NCBI GenBank assembly: GCA_023382755.1
Contig: JAHDWR010000004.1
Location: 1-38,773, forward strand
Direction of reading: 5' to 3'
Origin: Dehalococcoidia bacterium
GTDB taxonomy: Bacteria; Chloroflexota; Dehalococcoidia; Tepidiformales; Tepidiformaceae
Length of the DNA: 38,773 nucleotides
Both the position numbers and the translations under genes were made by a program. Positions 26,200 through 33,668 of the stretch are shown here, piece by piece. Position 1 is the stretch's first letter, and each line of letters opens with the position of its first letter. The notes under the pieces were generated by a model that saw nothing but the letters and a program-made list of their open reading frames with translations, was not told the DNA's origin and searched no databases.

Positions 26200-27906
26200 A
26201 TGTCTGACCGGAACGCTACCCAACCGAGCCTCTTCTCGCCCGAGGCGCTGACGCAGCTTTCGCGCGCGGTGCATGCGTGGGAGGAGGGGCCGCTGGCGAA
26301 GACGTTGCAGCGCCAGCCCGAGCGCGATGAGTCGTTCGCGACGAGTTCCCAGCCGGTGGAGCGGCTTTACACGCCGCTCGATATCGCCGGGTTCGATTAC
26401 CTGCGCGATCTCGGCTTTCCGGGGGAATACCCGTTCACCCGCGGGGTTCAGCCCACCATGTACCGTGGGCGCCACTGGACGATGCGCCAGTACGCCGGCT
26501 TCGGCACTGCCGAAGAGTCGAACCAGAAGTTCCGCTACCTGCTGAGCCAGGGCCAGACGGGCCTCTCCGTCGCGTTCGACCTGCCCAGCCAGCTGGGCTA
26601 TGACTCGGATGACCCGATGGCCATCGCCGAGGTCGGCCAGGTCGGCGTCGCGATCGACTCGCTCTACGACATGGAAACGCTCTTCGACGGAATCCCCATG
26701 GACCGGGTGTCCACGAGCATGACCATAAACGCTCCAGCGGCCGTGATGCTGGCGATGTACGTGGTCGCCGGGGAGAAACAGGGCGTGAGCGCCGAAAAGC
26801 TCAACGGCACGGTCCAGAACGACGTGTTGAAGGAGTATGTCGCCCGGGGCACGTACATCTTCCCGCCCGGGCCGAGCGTGAGGCTGGCGGCCGATATCAT
26901 GGCGTACTGCGCCAGGAATGTCCCGCAGTGGAACACCATCAGCGTGAGCGGGTATCACATCCGTGACGCGGGCGCGACCGCCGCCCAGGAGATCGGCTTT
27001 TCGTTCGCCAACGCCCGCGCCTACATGGATGCCGCCCTCGAGCGCGGGCTCGCGGTGGATGAGTTCGCCCCGCGCATCAGCTGGATCTTCAACACCCACA
27101 ACAACTTCTTCGAGGAGATCGCGAAGTACCGTGCCCTGCGGCGTCTCTGGGCGCGCCTCCTGAAGGAGCAGTACGGCGCGCAGGATGCTCGCTCGATGAT
27201 GCTGCGCACGCATACGCAGACCGGCGGGAGCACACTGGTGGCGCAGCAGCCCGAGAACAACATCGTGCGCGCGGCCATCCAGTCGCTGGCGGCGGTCATC
27301 GGCGGTGTCCAGAGCATCGCGCTGAGCTGCTTCGATGAAGCCCTTGCGCTGCCGACCGACGAGGCCCAGCGCATCGCCTTGCGCACCCAGCAGATCATCG
27401 CCCACGAAACCGGCGTCGCCGACACGGTTGACCCGCTCGCCGGTAGCTACTTCATCGAACACCTGACGAACGCGCTGGAGCGCCAGGCGGAAGAGTTCAT
27501 GGACCAGATCGCGAAGATGGGGGGCTCCGTGGCCGCCATCGAATCGGGCTGGATGCAGACCCAGATCGCCGAAGCGAGCTGGCGGTTCCAGCGCGACGTC
27601 GACGCCGGCCGCGAGATAGTGGTCGGCGTGAACGAGTACCAGGATGGCGGCCAGCAGCGTCCATCCATCTTCTCGGTCGATAAGCGGCTCGTGGAGCACC
27701 AGCTCAAGCGGCTGGCGCACCACCGGCAGGAACGCGATGGCGCCGCTGTCGCGGCGACGCTGGAAACGTTGAAAGACACCTGCCGCGGGGACGGAAACCT
27801 GATGCCCCCGATCATCGAGTGCGTCCGGTCCTACGCCACCCTCGGCGAGATCTGCGGGGCGATGCGCGAAGTCTTCGGTGAATACCAGGCGCCGACCGTC
27901 ATCTAG
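26200..27906 (+). CDS. Methylmalonyl-CoA mutase large (catalytic) subunit, no C-terminal B12-binding domain
   Basis: GVQPTMYRGRHWTMRQYAGFGTAEESN, GLSVAFDLPSQLGYDSDDP, TVQNDVLKEYVARGTYIFPP, SGYHIRDAGATAAQE; ends at about 568 aa. GGAGG precedes ATG at 26200. Confidence 0.93.
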   Translation: MSDRNATQPSLFSPEALTQLSRAVHAWEEGPLAKTLQRQPERDESFATSSQPVERLYTPLDIAGFDYLRDLGFPGEYPFTRGVQPTMYRGRHWTMRQYAGFGTAEESNQKFRYLLSQGQTGLSVAFDLPSQLGYDSDDPMAIAEVGQVGVAIDSLYDMETLFDGIPMDRVSTSMTINAPAAVMLAMYVVAGEKQGVSAEKLNGTVQNDVLKEYVARGTYIFPPGPSVRLAADIMAYCARNVPQWNTISVSGYHIRDAGATAAQEIGFSFANARAYMDAALERGLAVDEFAPRISWIFNTHNNFFEEIAKYRALRRLWARLLKEQYGAQDARSMMLRTHTQTGGSTLVAQQPENNIVRAAIQSLAAVIGGVQSIALSCFDEALALPTDEAQRIALRTQQIIAHETGVADTVDPLAGSYFIEHLTNALERQAEEFMDQIAKMGGSVAAIESGWMQTQIAEASWRFQRDVDAGREIVVGVNEYQDGGQQRPSIFSVDKRLVEHQLKRLAHHRQERDGAAVAATLETLKDTCRGDGNLMPPIIECVRSYATLGEICGAMREVFGEYQAPTVI

Positions 27907-27990
27907 AGGCGAGCCGCGGCCGCGCTCGCGGGACCGGGTCGGCGAGGGCTATGCTGCCCCGGCAGTACTTCGAGTGTTTGGGAGGTAGCC

Positions 27991-28581
27991 CTGGACATCC
28001 AGCGGGTTCGGTTGGTCCTTCGCCCATGGCTCCTGCCCGGGAAACCGGTGCTCAACGCCCTGCGACGGTGGCGGCGGCGCGTGGTCTACCTCCGCGATGG
28101 CATCGAGGGCATCGCAATGGAACTGCGGCGGACCACCGACTGCGCTCCACTCCTGCGAGAGTATGGCGCGGCGGTGGGCGAGCGGGCGACGATCCATGGC
28201 CCGCTCCACGTGATGAACGCCGCGGGCGACTTCTCGAACCTGACCATTGGGCACGATGTCTACATCGGTACCGACGTCCTGGTTGACCTGGCCGACCGGG
28301 TGACCATTGGAGATTATGTCTCGCTCGGGATGCGCTCGAACCTGATCACGAGCTTCGATGTCGGTGCCGGCCCCCTGAAGGCGCGCCGGCCGCGGAAGCA
28401 GGGGGCCATCGCGATTGGCGCAGCCACCTACATCGGCACCAGCGTAACCGTGCTCCACGGCGTCACGATCGGGGAGCAGGCGACGATTGGTGCGCATTGC
28501 CTGATCCGCAAGGACGTTCCGCCCGGCGCGACCATGATCTCGGAGCAGGCGCGGGAATTCGAGGCGGGCGACAGGGCCTAG
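27991..28581 (+). CDS. Left-handed beta-helix hexapeptide-repeat acyltransferase-like protein
   Basis: Hexapeptide repeats (LTIGHDVYIGTDVLVDLADRVTIGDYVSLG..., IAIGAATYIGTSVTVLHGVTIGEQATIGAHCLIRKDVPPGA). CTG start at 27991 follows GGAGGTAGCC; track start is TTG 28012. Confidence 0.8.
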   Translation: MDIQRVRLVLRPWLLPGKPVLNALRRWRRRVVYLRDGIEGIAMELRRTTDCAPLLREYGAAVGERATIHGPLHVMNAAGDFSNLTIGHDVYIGTDVLVDLADRVTIGDYVSLGMRSNLITSFDVGAGPLKARRPRKQGAIAIGAATYIGTSVTVLHGVTIGEQATIGAHCLIRKDVPPGATMISEQAREFEAGDRA

Positions 28582-28943
28582 GGGCGGCCGCGCAGGAGGT
28601 CTTCGAACGCGGAGATGATGGCCCGCGCGGTTTCGCGGCTTTCGGCGCGCCCGAGGAGCAGGACGGACAGGGCCTCGACAGCCTCCGCCAACTCCGGGTC
28701 GGATGCCCGCAGCGCCTCGTGCGCTGCTTCGGGCGATGGCGCGGCTCCCCAGTGCGGGCGTACCGCCTCCGTGACGAGCGCTCCACCCAGCACTTCCACG
28801 CGGCGCTCGGCAGGGATGCCGGCCGCATCGAGGATGCCGCAGACCAGCGCGCTCAGCTGGTCGACCGATACGTCCGGCGCGCCGGTGAGCATCCTGGCGA
28901 GTGCGCCGGCGCGTGCCTGTCCATGGCGAGTTGTGTGTTCCAT
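28578..28943 (-). CDS. Hypothetical protein (121 aa)
   Basis: Continuous ORF MEHTTRHGQARAGALARML...ISAFEDLLRGRP; helical composition; no family recognised. Confidence 0.5.
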   Translation of the reverse strand: MEHTTRHGQARAGALARMLTGAPDVSVDQLSALVCGILDAAGIPAERRVEVLGGALVTEAVRPHWGAAPSPEAAHEALRASDPELAEAVEALSVLLLGRAESRETARAIISAFEDLLRGRP

Positions 28944-29053
28944 GGCTGCCCCGAAAGTCGTTCCGGCTCTCATCCTAGCACCATCCGAACAAGGGATATA
29001 GTCCTTTAGCAATTGCGCACCGAACGGGTTCCATACCCGGATGGTACGCCCCG

Positions 29054-29076
29054 ATCGCGACAAATCGTGTCGCGAT
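29054..29076 (-). terminator. Perfect palindromic hairpin at the ligD stop codon
   Basis: ATCGCGACA-AATCG-TGTCGCGAT; no T-tract, so terminator versus operator is unresolved. Confidence 0.4.
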
Positions 29077-31766
29077 TAGAGGCCCAGGAGTGCGTGCAGG
29101 TCTTGCTTCGCATCGAAGATCCCCTGCCATGCGTCCCCACGCTCGCGCAGGAGCTCGGGGACCGTCGCCATGGTGAACTGCCGCGGGCTGCTGGACGCCA
29201 CCTCGGGCCAACGCAGTGGCATCGAGACCGGAGCCCCGGGCTTTGCGCGCGGCGAAAAGGCCACCGCAAGGTTCTTGTGCCGCGCGTTCTGGTTCGCGTC
29301 CAGGAACACCTTCCCCGTGCGGCGGCCGGTCGACCATTCCATCGTCACGTCCTTCGGCCTGCGCGAAAGCAACTCGAGGCAAATGGTGTTCGCCGCCGCC
29401 CGCACGATGCTGAAGTCGAACTGCCGCACGAGCGGGATGAAGACGTGGAGGCCGGTCGCGCCAGAGGTCTTGATGAATCCGGTGAGCCCGAGCGAATCCA
29501 GGATCTCCTTGAGGTGGAGCGCGACCTCGGCAGTCCGCCCGAATGCTGCTTCGTTTGGCTGTGGCTCGTCTCCCGGGCGCTCCGTGCCCGCATAGATGTA
29601 GGGGTCGAGGTCGAAGAGCATGAAGTCGGGGTAGTTGAGCACCGACTCTTCCAGCCGGGCTGCCGACCCCGTGAATGTGGCGGGCAGCCGGGCTCCATCC
29701 GGTGCGGAGACGATGCGGGAAAGCGTGGCGTGCCATTCGAGGTCGGCGACCTGGCAGAGCCAGAGCAAGGTCGGCAGGTTGTTGCAGAGGAGTGCCTGCT
29801 GGTCTCGCGACTCGCCGTCGGAGTACATCTCGACGGTCTCGACGAACGGAGGGAGGTCGGACTCCCAATGCTTCTGGTAGAACTTTGGGCCTTCGATGCC
29901 ATCGGGGAAGCGCAGGAGCGTCAGCGGTCGGTCGGCAATGTGGTGCCGGAGGAACGGGAAGACCTCGGCGGCGTAGCGGAGGAGGTCGCGCTTCGTGTAT
30001 GCCCGGGGCGAACCCGGGGCGGGCCAGAGGACTTTGTCCAGGTTGGTGAGCGGGATGCTCCAGCCCGGGCCCTCGATGGCCCCCCGCTGCTTCAGGCGAT
30101 CGAGCTGGGCGCTGACACCGGCCTCGTCCGGCCGGGCCGTGCTGGATGCCGGGACCGCGGAAGCGACGCGCCCGGAGTCATCGACCAGACCCTTGAACAC
30201 GGGCGCGCGCAGCACTCCGGCGGATGTCCGGTTCGCGTACTCGACCAGGAGGCGGAGCCGAGGCTCCACCCAGTGTGCGGAGCGGTCGTCGGGGGTTGGC
30301 CCGGAGAACGGCGAGTCCGTGTGGGGGATGGCATCGAGCTGCGCGCGGATCGACGCGGCTTCGGCATCGGTGAATCCGCCGCCCACCTTGCCCCGGTACT
30401 GGAGCTGCCCATCGGCCCACTCGCCGATGATGAGCCCGCCGAAGCTTCCCCGGCGGTGGCCCGTGCCCGCGGTCCAGCCCCCGATGGCGAAGGTGTCACG
30501 GTCCAGCGCCTTGCGTTTCAACCAGGCGGTGCTTCGCCTGGCCGCTTCGTAGCGGCTGTCATCGCGCTTGGCGATGATGCCCTCGAACCCGGCCCCTACG
30601 GCTGCTTCGAAGGCATCATCCTGCGAGGCCGGGATCGTGGTTACCTGTGAAAGCCGGGCCGTGGGCAACAACACCCGCGCGAGGACCTCCCGCCGGTCGC
30701 GGAGCGGGACGCGCTCCAGGCTGAAACCGTCCAGGTGGACGATGTCGAAGACGAAGAACACCACCGGGATATCCCGTTCGGCGGCGGCGATGTCTGCCGG
30801 GTCCTGGAGGTTCATCCGCTGCTGGAGCAGTTCGAACGACGGCCTGCCGCTCGGGTCTATGGCGACGATCTCGCCATCGAGGGCCGCGTTCGCAGCCGGC
30901 TGCAAGCGAAGGGACGAGACGATACCGGGATATCCAGCGGTGATGTCGTGCCCTCCGCGGGACCGCAGTTCCACCGCCGCACCGTCGAGGTACGCGATGG
31001 CGCGGATGCCGTCGAGTTTCGGCTCGAACGAATACCCGGAGTCAGCCGGGATCGGGGCCGCGGCCGCCAGCATGGGGCCGATGTGACCGAGCGCGGCGGG
31101 CCGGGCTCCCGGCAGGCTCGCCGGACTGAAGGACCAGTCCCTGGTTGGCCCGGAGATAGCCCCTCCCGCCGCTCGAAGGTCGGCAAGCGTGCTGCCCGAT
31201 GCCACGGAATGCTCGTCTTCGAGCAGGCCGTCCGCCTCCTGGATGGCCGCGTCGCGGTGCTTCAGCATCAGCCATTGGCTGCCATCGTCCTTCGTGCGGA
31301 CCAGCGCCCACGAACCTTTGAGCTTCTTCCCCCTGAAGGTGAGCGACACTTTTCCCGAGGCGATCTCGCGGCGAAGTTGGGCCTCGGCCCCTGCCCGGTC
31401 ACCCCAGAACACGTGGCCCTTGTCGTCCGGCGAGAACGTGCCTGCATCCCAGATGAGGCTGGGGCCGGCGCCGTACTCCCCCTTCGGGATGACGCCTTCG
31501 AAACCCGCATACTCAAGCGGATGGTCTTCGGTGCGGGCAGCGAAACGTCGCTCCGCGGGGTCCGCGGACGGGCCTTTCGGCAAGGCCCAGCACTTCAGCC
31601 CGCCGTCGAGTTCGAGGCGGATGTCGTAGTGGAGGCGCGAGGCCGCGTGCTTATGGACCACGAACCGGAGCGGCCCGGCAGCCTCCGGCGCCATGGCGCC
31701 GTCCGGTTCGGGAGTGCGGCGGAAGTCGCGTTTTCGGCGGTACTCGTCCAGCCCGTCGGCAGGCAT
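29076..31766 (-). CDS. ligD: ATP-dependent DNA ligase LigD (phosphoesterase-ligase-polymerase)
   Basis: PE: FVVHKHAASRLHYDIRLELDGG...EDHPLEY; LIG: FEPKLDGIRAIAY; POL: LTNLDKVLWP, LLRFPDGIEGPKFYQKHW, LFDLDPYIYAG. Confidence 0.95.
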   Translation of the reverse strand: MPADGLDEYRRKRDFRRTPEPDGAMAPEAAGPLRFVVHKHAASRLHYDIRLELDGGLKCWALPKGPSADPAERRFAARTEDHPLEYAGFEGVIPKGEYGAGPSLIWDAGTFSPDDKGHVFWGDRAGAEAQLRREIASGKVSLTFRGKKLKGSWALVRTKDDGSQWLMLKHRDAAIQEADGLLEDEHSVASGSTLADLRAAGGAISGPTRDWSFSPASLPGARPAALGHIGPMLAAAAPIPADSGYSFEPKLDGIRAIAYLDGAAVELRSRGGHDITAGYPGIVSSLRLQPAANAALDGEIVAIDPSGRPSFELLQQRMNLQDPADIAAAERDIPVVFFVFDIVHLDGFSLERVPLRDRREVLARVLLPTARLSQVTTIPASQDDAFEAAVGAGFEGIIAKRDDSRYEAARRSTAWLKRKALDRDTFAIGGWTAGTGHRRGSFGGLIIGEWADGQLQYRGKVGGGFTDAEAASIRAQLDAIPHTDSPFSGPTPDDRSAHWVEPRLRLLVEYANRTSAGVLRAPVFKGLVDDSGRVASAVPASSTARPDEAGVSAQLDRLKQRGAIEGPGWSIPLTNLDKVLWPAPGSPRAYTKRDLLRYAAEVFPFLRHHIADRPLTLLRFPDGIEGPKFYQKHWESDLPPFVETVEMYSDGESRDQQALLCNNLPTLLWLCQVADLEWHATLSRIVSAPDGARLPATFTGSAARLEESVLNYPDFMLFDLDPYIYAGTERPGDEPQPNEAAFGRTAEVALHLKEILDSLGLTGFIKTSGATGLHVFIPLVRQFDFSIVRAAANTICLELLSRRPKDVTMEWSTGRRTGKVFLDANQNARHKNLAVAFSPRAKPGAPVSMPLRWPEVASSSPRQFTMATVPELLRERGDAWQGIFDAKQDLHALLGL

Positions 31767-31768
31767 CG

Positions 31769-32614
31769 TCAGGGTGCGACGGGTGTCTTTTTCCGGCCGC
31801 GAACGGCTGGTTGCGCCGTGAGTTCGGGTTCGGGAGCCGCCGCCTTGCGCTTCTTCGCTGCCTCCACGCTCGCCTTGAGCGCAGCCATCAGGTCAACCGC
31901 CGGGCTTGCCGCGGCGGGTTCGGCCGGCGCCACGTACTCGTGCCCCTCGAGTTTCGCCTCGATGATGGACATCAGTGCGTCGCGATACTCGTCGCGGTAG
32001 GCCGCGGGATCGAACGGTTCGTGGAGCAGGTCGATGAGGGCGTAGGCGACCTTCATCTCGGCATCGGAGACGGCCAGTTCCTGCGGCTCAGACTCGGGCT
32101 TGCGGATCTCGTCGGCAAAGTAGAGGGTTTCGAGGACGAGGCCGCCGTCTTTGGGGCGCAGCGCGCAAAGGCGCTCCTTGGTGCGGATGGCGATCTTGGC
32201 CACCGCGCTCAGCCGTTTCTCCTCAAGCGCCTTCACGAGCAGGGCAAACGGCTTGCGCCCGAGTTCTTCGGGTTCAACGTAGTAGCCCTTCTCGTAGTAG
32301 ATCGGGTCGATCTCGTGGGCATCGACGAACGCTGTCAGCGAGATCGTATGCTTGCTGGGGATCGGCAGCTTCTCCAGGTCCGACTCGTCGATCAGGACGA
32401 AGCGATCCTTGCCGTACTCGTACCCTTTCACGATCTCGTCGGGTTCAAGGTCCTTTCCGTCGGTGGAGCAGCGTTTGACCAGCCGGATCGGACTGTTGTC
32501 GGCAGCGTGCAGCTGCCGGAACGTGATGTCCTGGCTTTCTGTGGCGGTGAAGAGGCGGACCGGGATGCTGACCATCCCGAAGCTGATTGTGCCTCGCCAG
32601 ATAGCGCGTGCCAT
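31769..32614 (-). CDS. ku: Ku family NHEJ protein
   Basis: MARAIWRGTISFGMVSIPVRLFTATESQDITFRQLH; YEKGYYVEPEE; basic C-terminal tail. ORF extends spuriously to 32803. Confidence 0.95.
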   Translation of the reverse strand: MARAIWRGTISFGMVSIPVRLFTATESQDITFRQLHAADNSPIRLVKRCSTDGKDLEPDEIVKGYEYGKDRFVLIDESDLEKLPIPSKHTISLTAFVDAHEIDPIYYEKGYYVEPEELGRKPFALLVKALEEKRLSAVAKIAIRTKERLCALRPKDGGLVLETLYFADEIRKPESEPQELAVSDAEMKVAYALIDLLHEPFDPAAYRDEYRDALMSIIEAKLEGHEYVAPAEPAAASPAVDLMAALKASVEAAKKRKAAAPEPELTAQPAVRGRKKTPVAP

Positions 32615-32771
32615 TGGGGCCTCCGTCGCGCGGGGGTGCGCGGCCCGGTGGTGAGTCCGGGCTTGACAATATAGCAGACCGAGCGTGAAGGCATGCGCGC
32701 GTCGTGCGACCGGCCCGGGCATCGAGCCATCCGCGATGTGGTGTAATGCGGTCGGACAGAAGGAGCCGCAC

Positions 32772-33653
32772 GTGGCCGATACCATCCATCCGGACCATCG
32801 CATCTTCGTGAGCTACATCGACAAGTCCCGCGAGTACTACGCCGCCCAGGGATACACCAACCCCTACCGGTGGGCTTACCACCAGGACGCGCCGTTCGCG
32901 CCGCTCCGAAAACCGCTCGCCACAGCGCGCATCGGGCTCGTCACCACCGCCAGCATCGTCGAGAGCGAGGTCGAACCCGCGCCGTTCACGCTCCCGAAAG
33001 TGGTGTTTTCGGCGCCCACCGATCCGCCGCCCGGACGCCTCTACACGCAGCACCGGTCGTGGGACAAGGTCGCGACCCACACGGACGACCTGGACTCGTA
33101 CCTCCCGATCCACCGCCTCCAGGAGGCCGCTGCCGCGGGCAGGATCGGGTCGCTTTCGCCCCGGTACTACGGGCTGCCGACCGAGTACAGCCAGCGCAAG
33201 ACCAACGAGGTTGACGCTCCGGAGCTGCTGAGGCTGTGCCGGGAGGACGGCGTTGACGCGGTACTCCTCGTCGCCCTCTGACCGGTCTGTCACCAGACCG
33301 TGAGTCTGGCAGCCCGGCATCTCGAACAGGCGGGAGTCCCGACGGTCGTGCTCGGTTCGGCACGGGACATCGTCGAGCAGTGCGGCGTGCCACGGTTCCT
33401 CTTCACCGATTTCCCGCTCGGGAACCCATGCGGAGCTCCCTACGATCTCCCGATGCAGTCGGCCATCGTGGCCATGGCATTCGACCTGCTCGAGTCCGCC
33501 CGGGCCCCGCGGACGACCGTCCAGACGCCGTTCCGATGGCACACGGACGCGTGGCGAACACAATTCATGCACGTGGAAGGCCAGGACCCCGAGGAGCTAC
33601 TGCGCCTCGGAGAGGAACGGCGGGCGCAGCAGGCGGCCAGCCGCGCCCCGTGA
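32772..33653 (+). CDS. GrdB-like (glycine/sarcosine/betaine/D-proline reductase selenoprotein B family) selenoprotein, UGA at 33279-33281 read as Sec
   Basis: GTG start after AGGAG. Frame continues across UGA: ...DGVDAVLLVAL-U-PVCHQTVSLAARHLEQAGVPTVVLGSARDIVEQCGVPRFLFTDFPLGNPCGAPYD... to TGA at 33653. Both flanking ORFs (32772-33281, 33300-33653) are in the same frame. Confidence 0.87.
33293..33309 (+). promoter_or_regulatory. Candidate bacterial SECIS element
   Basis: CCAGAC-CGTGA-GTCTGG: 6-bp stem with pentaloop, G at loop position 2, loop begins about 17 nt after UGA. Confidence 0.65.
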
Positions 33654-33668
33654 CTCCGCGCCACGAAG

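Noticed and set aside
24391-27723. 1110-aa minus-strand ORF
   Set aside because: Antisense shadow of proS and the mutase; an artefact of high-GC codon usage with no recognisable domains.
30735-32000. Plus-strand ORF of 421 aa (also 29013-30650, 545 aa)
   Set aside because: Antisense to ligD/ku; no protein-family signal.
33279-33281. Treating TGA as a normal stop or pseudogene nonsense mutation
   Set aside because: The downstream frame stays open and coherent with family motifs, Cys is expected at this position (UxxC/CxxC), and a SECIS-like hairpin follows at the right distance. Pseudogene remains the main alternative until Sec machinery is confirmed.
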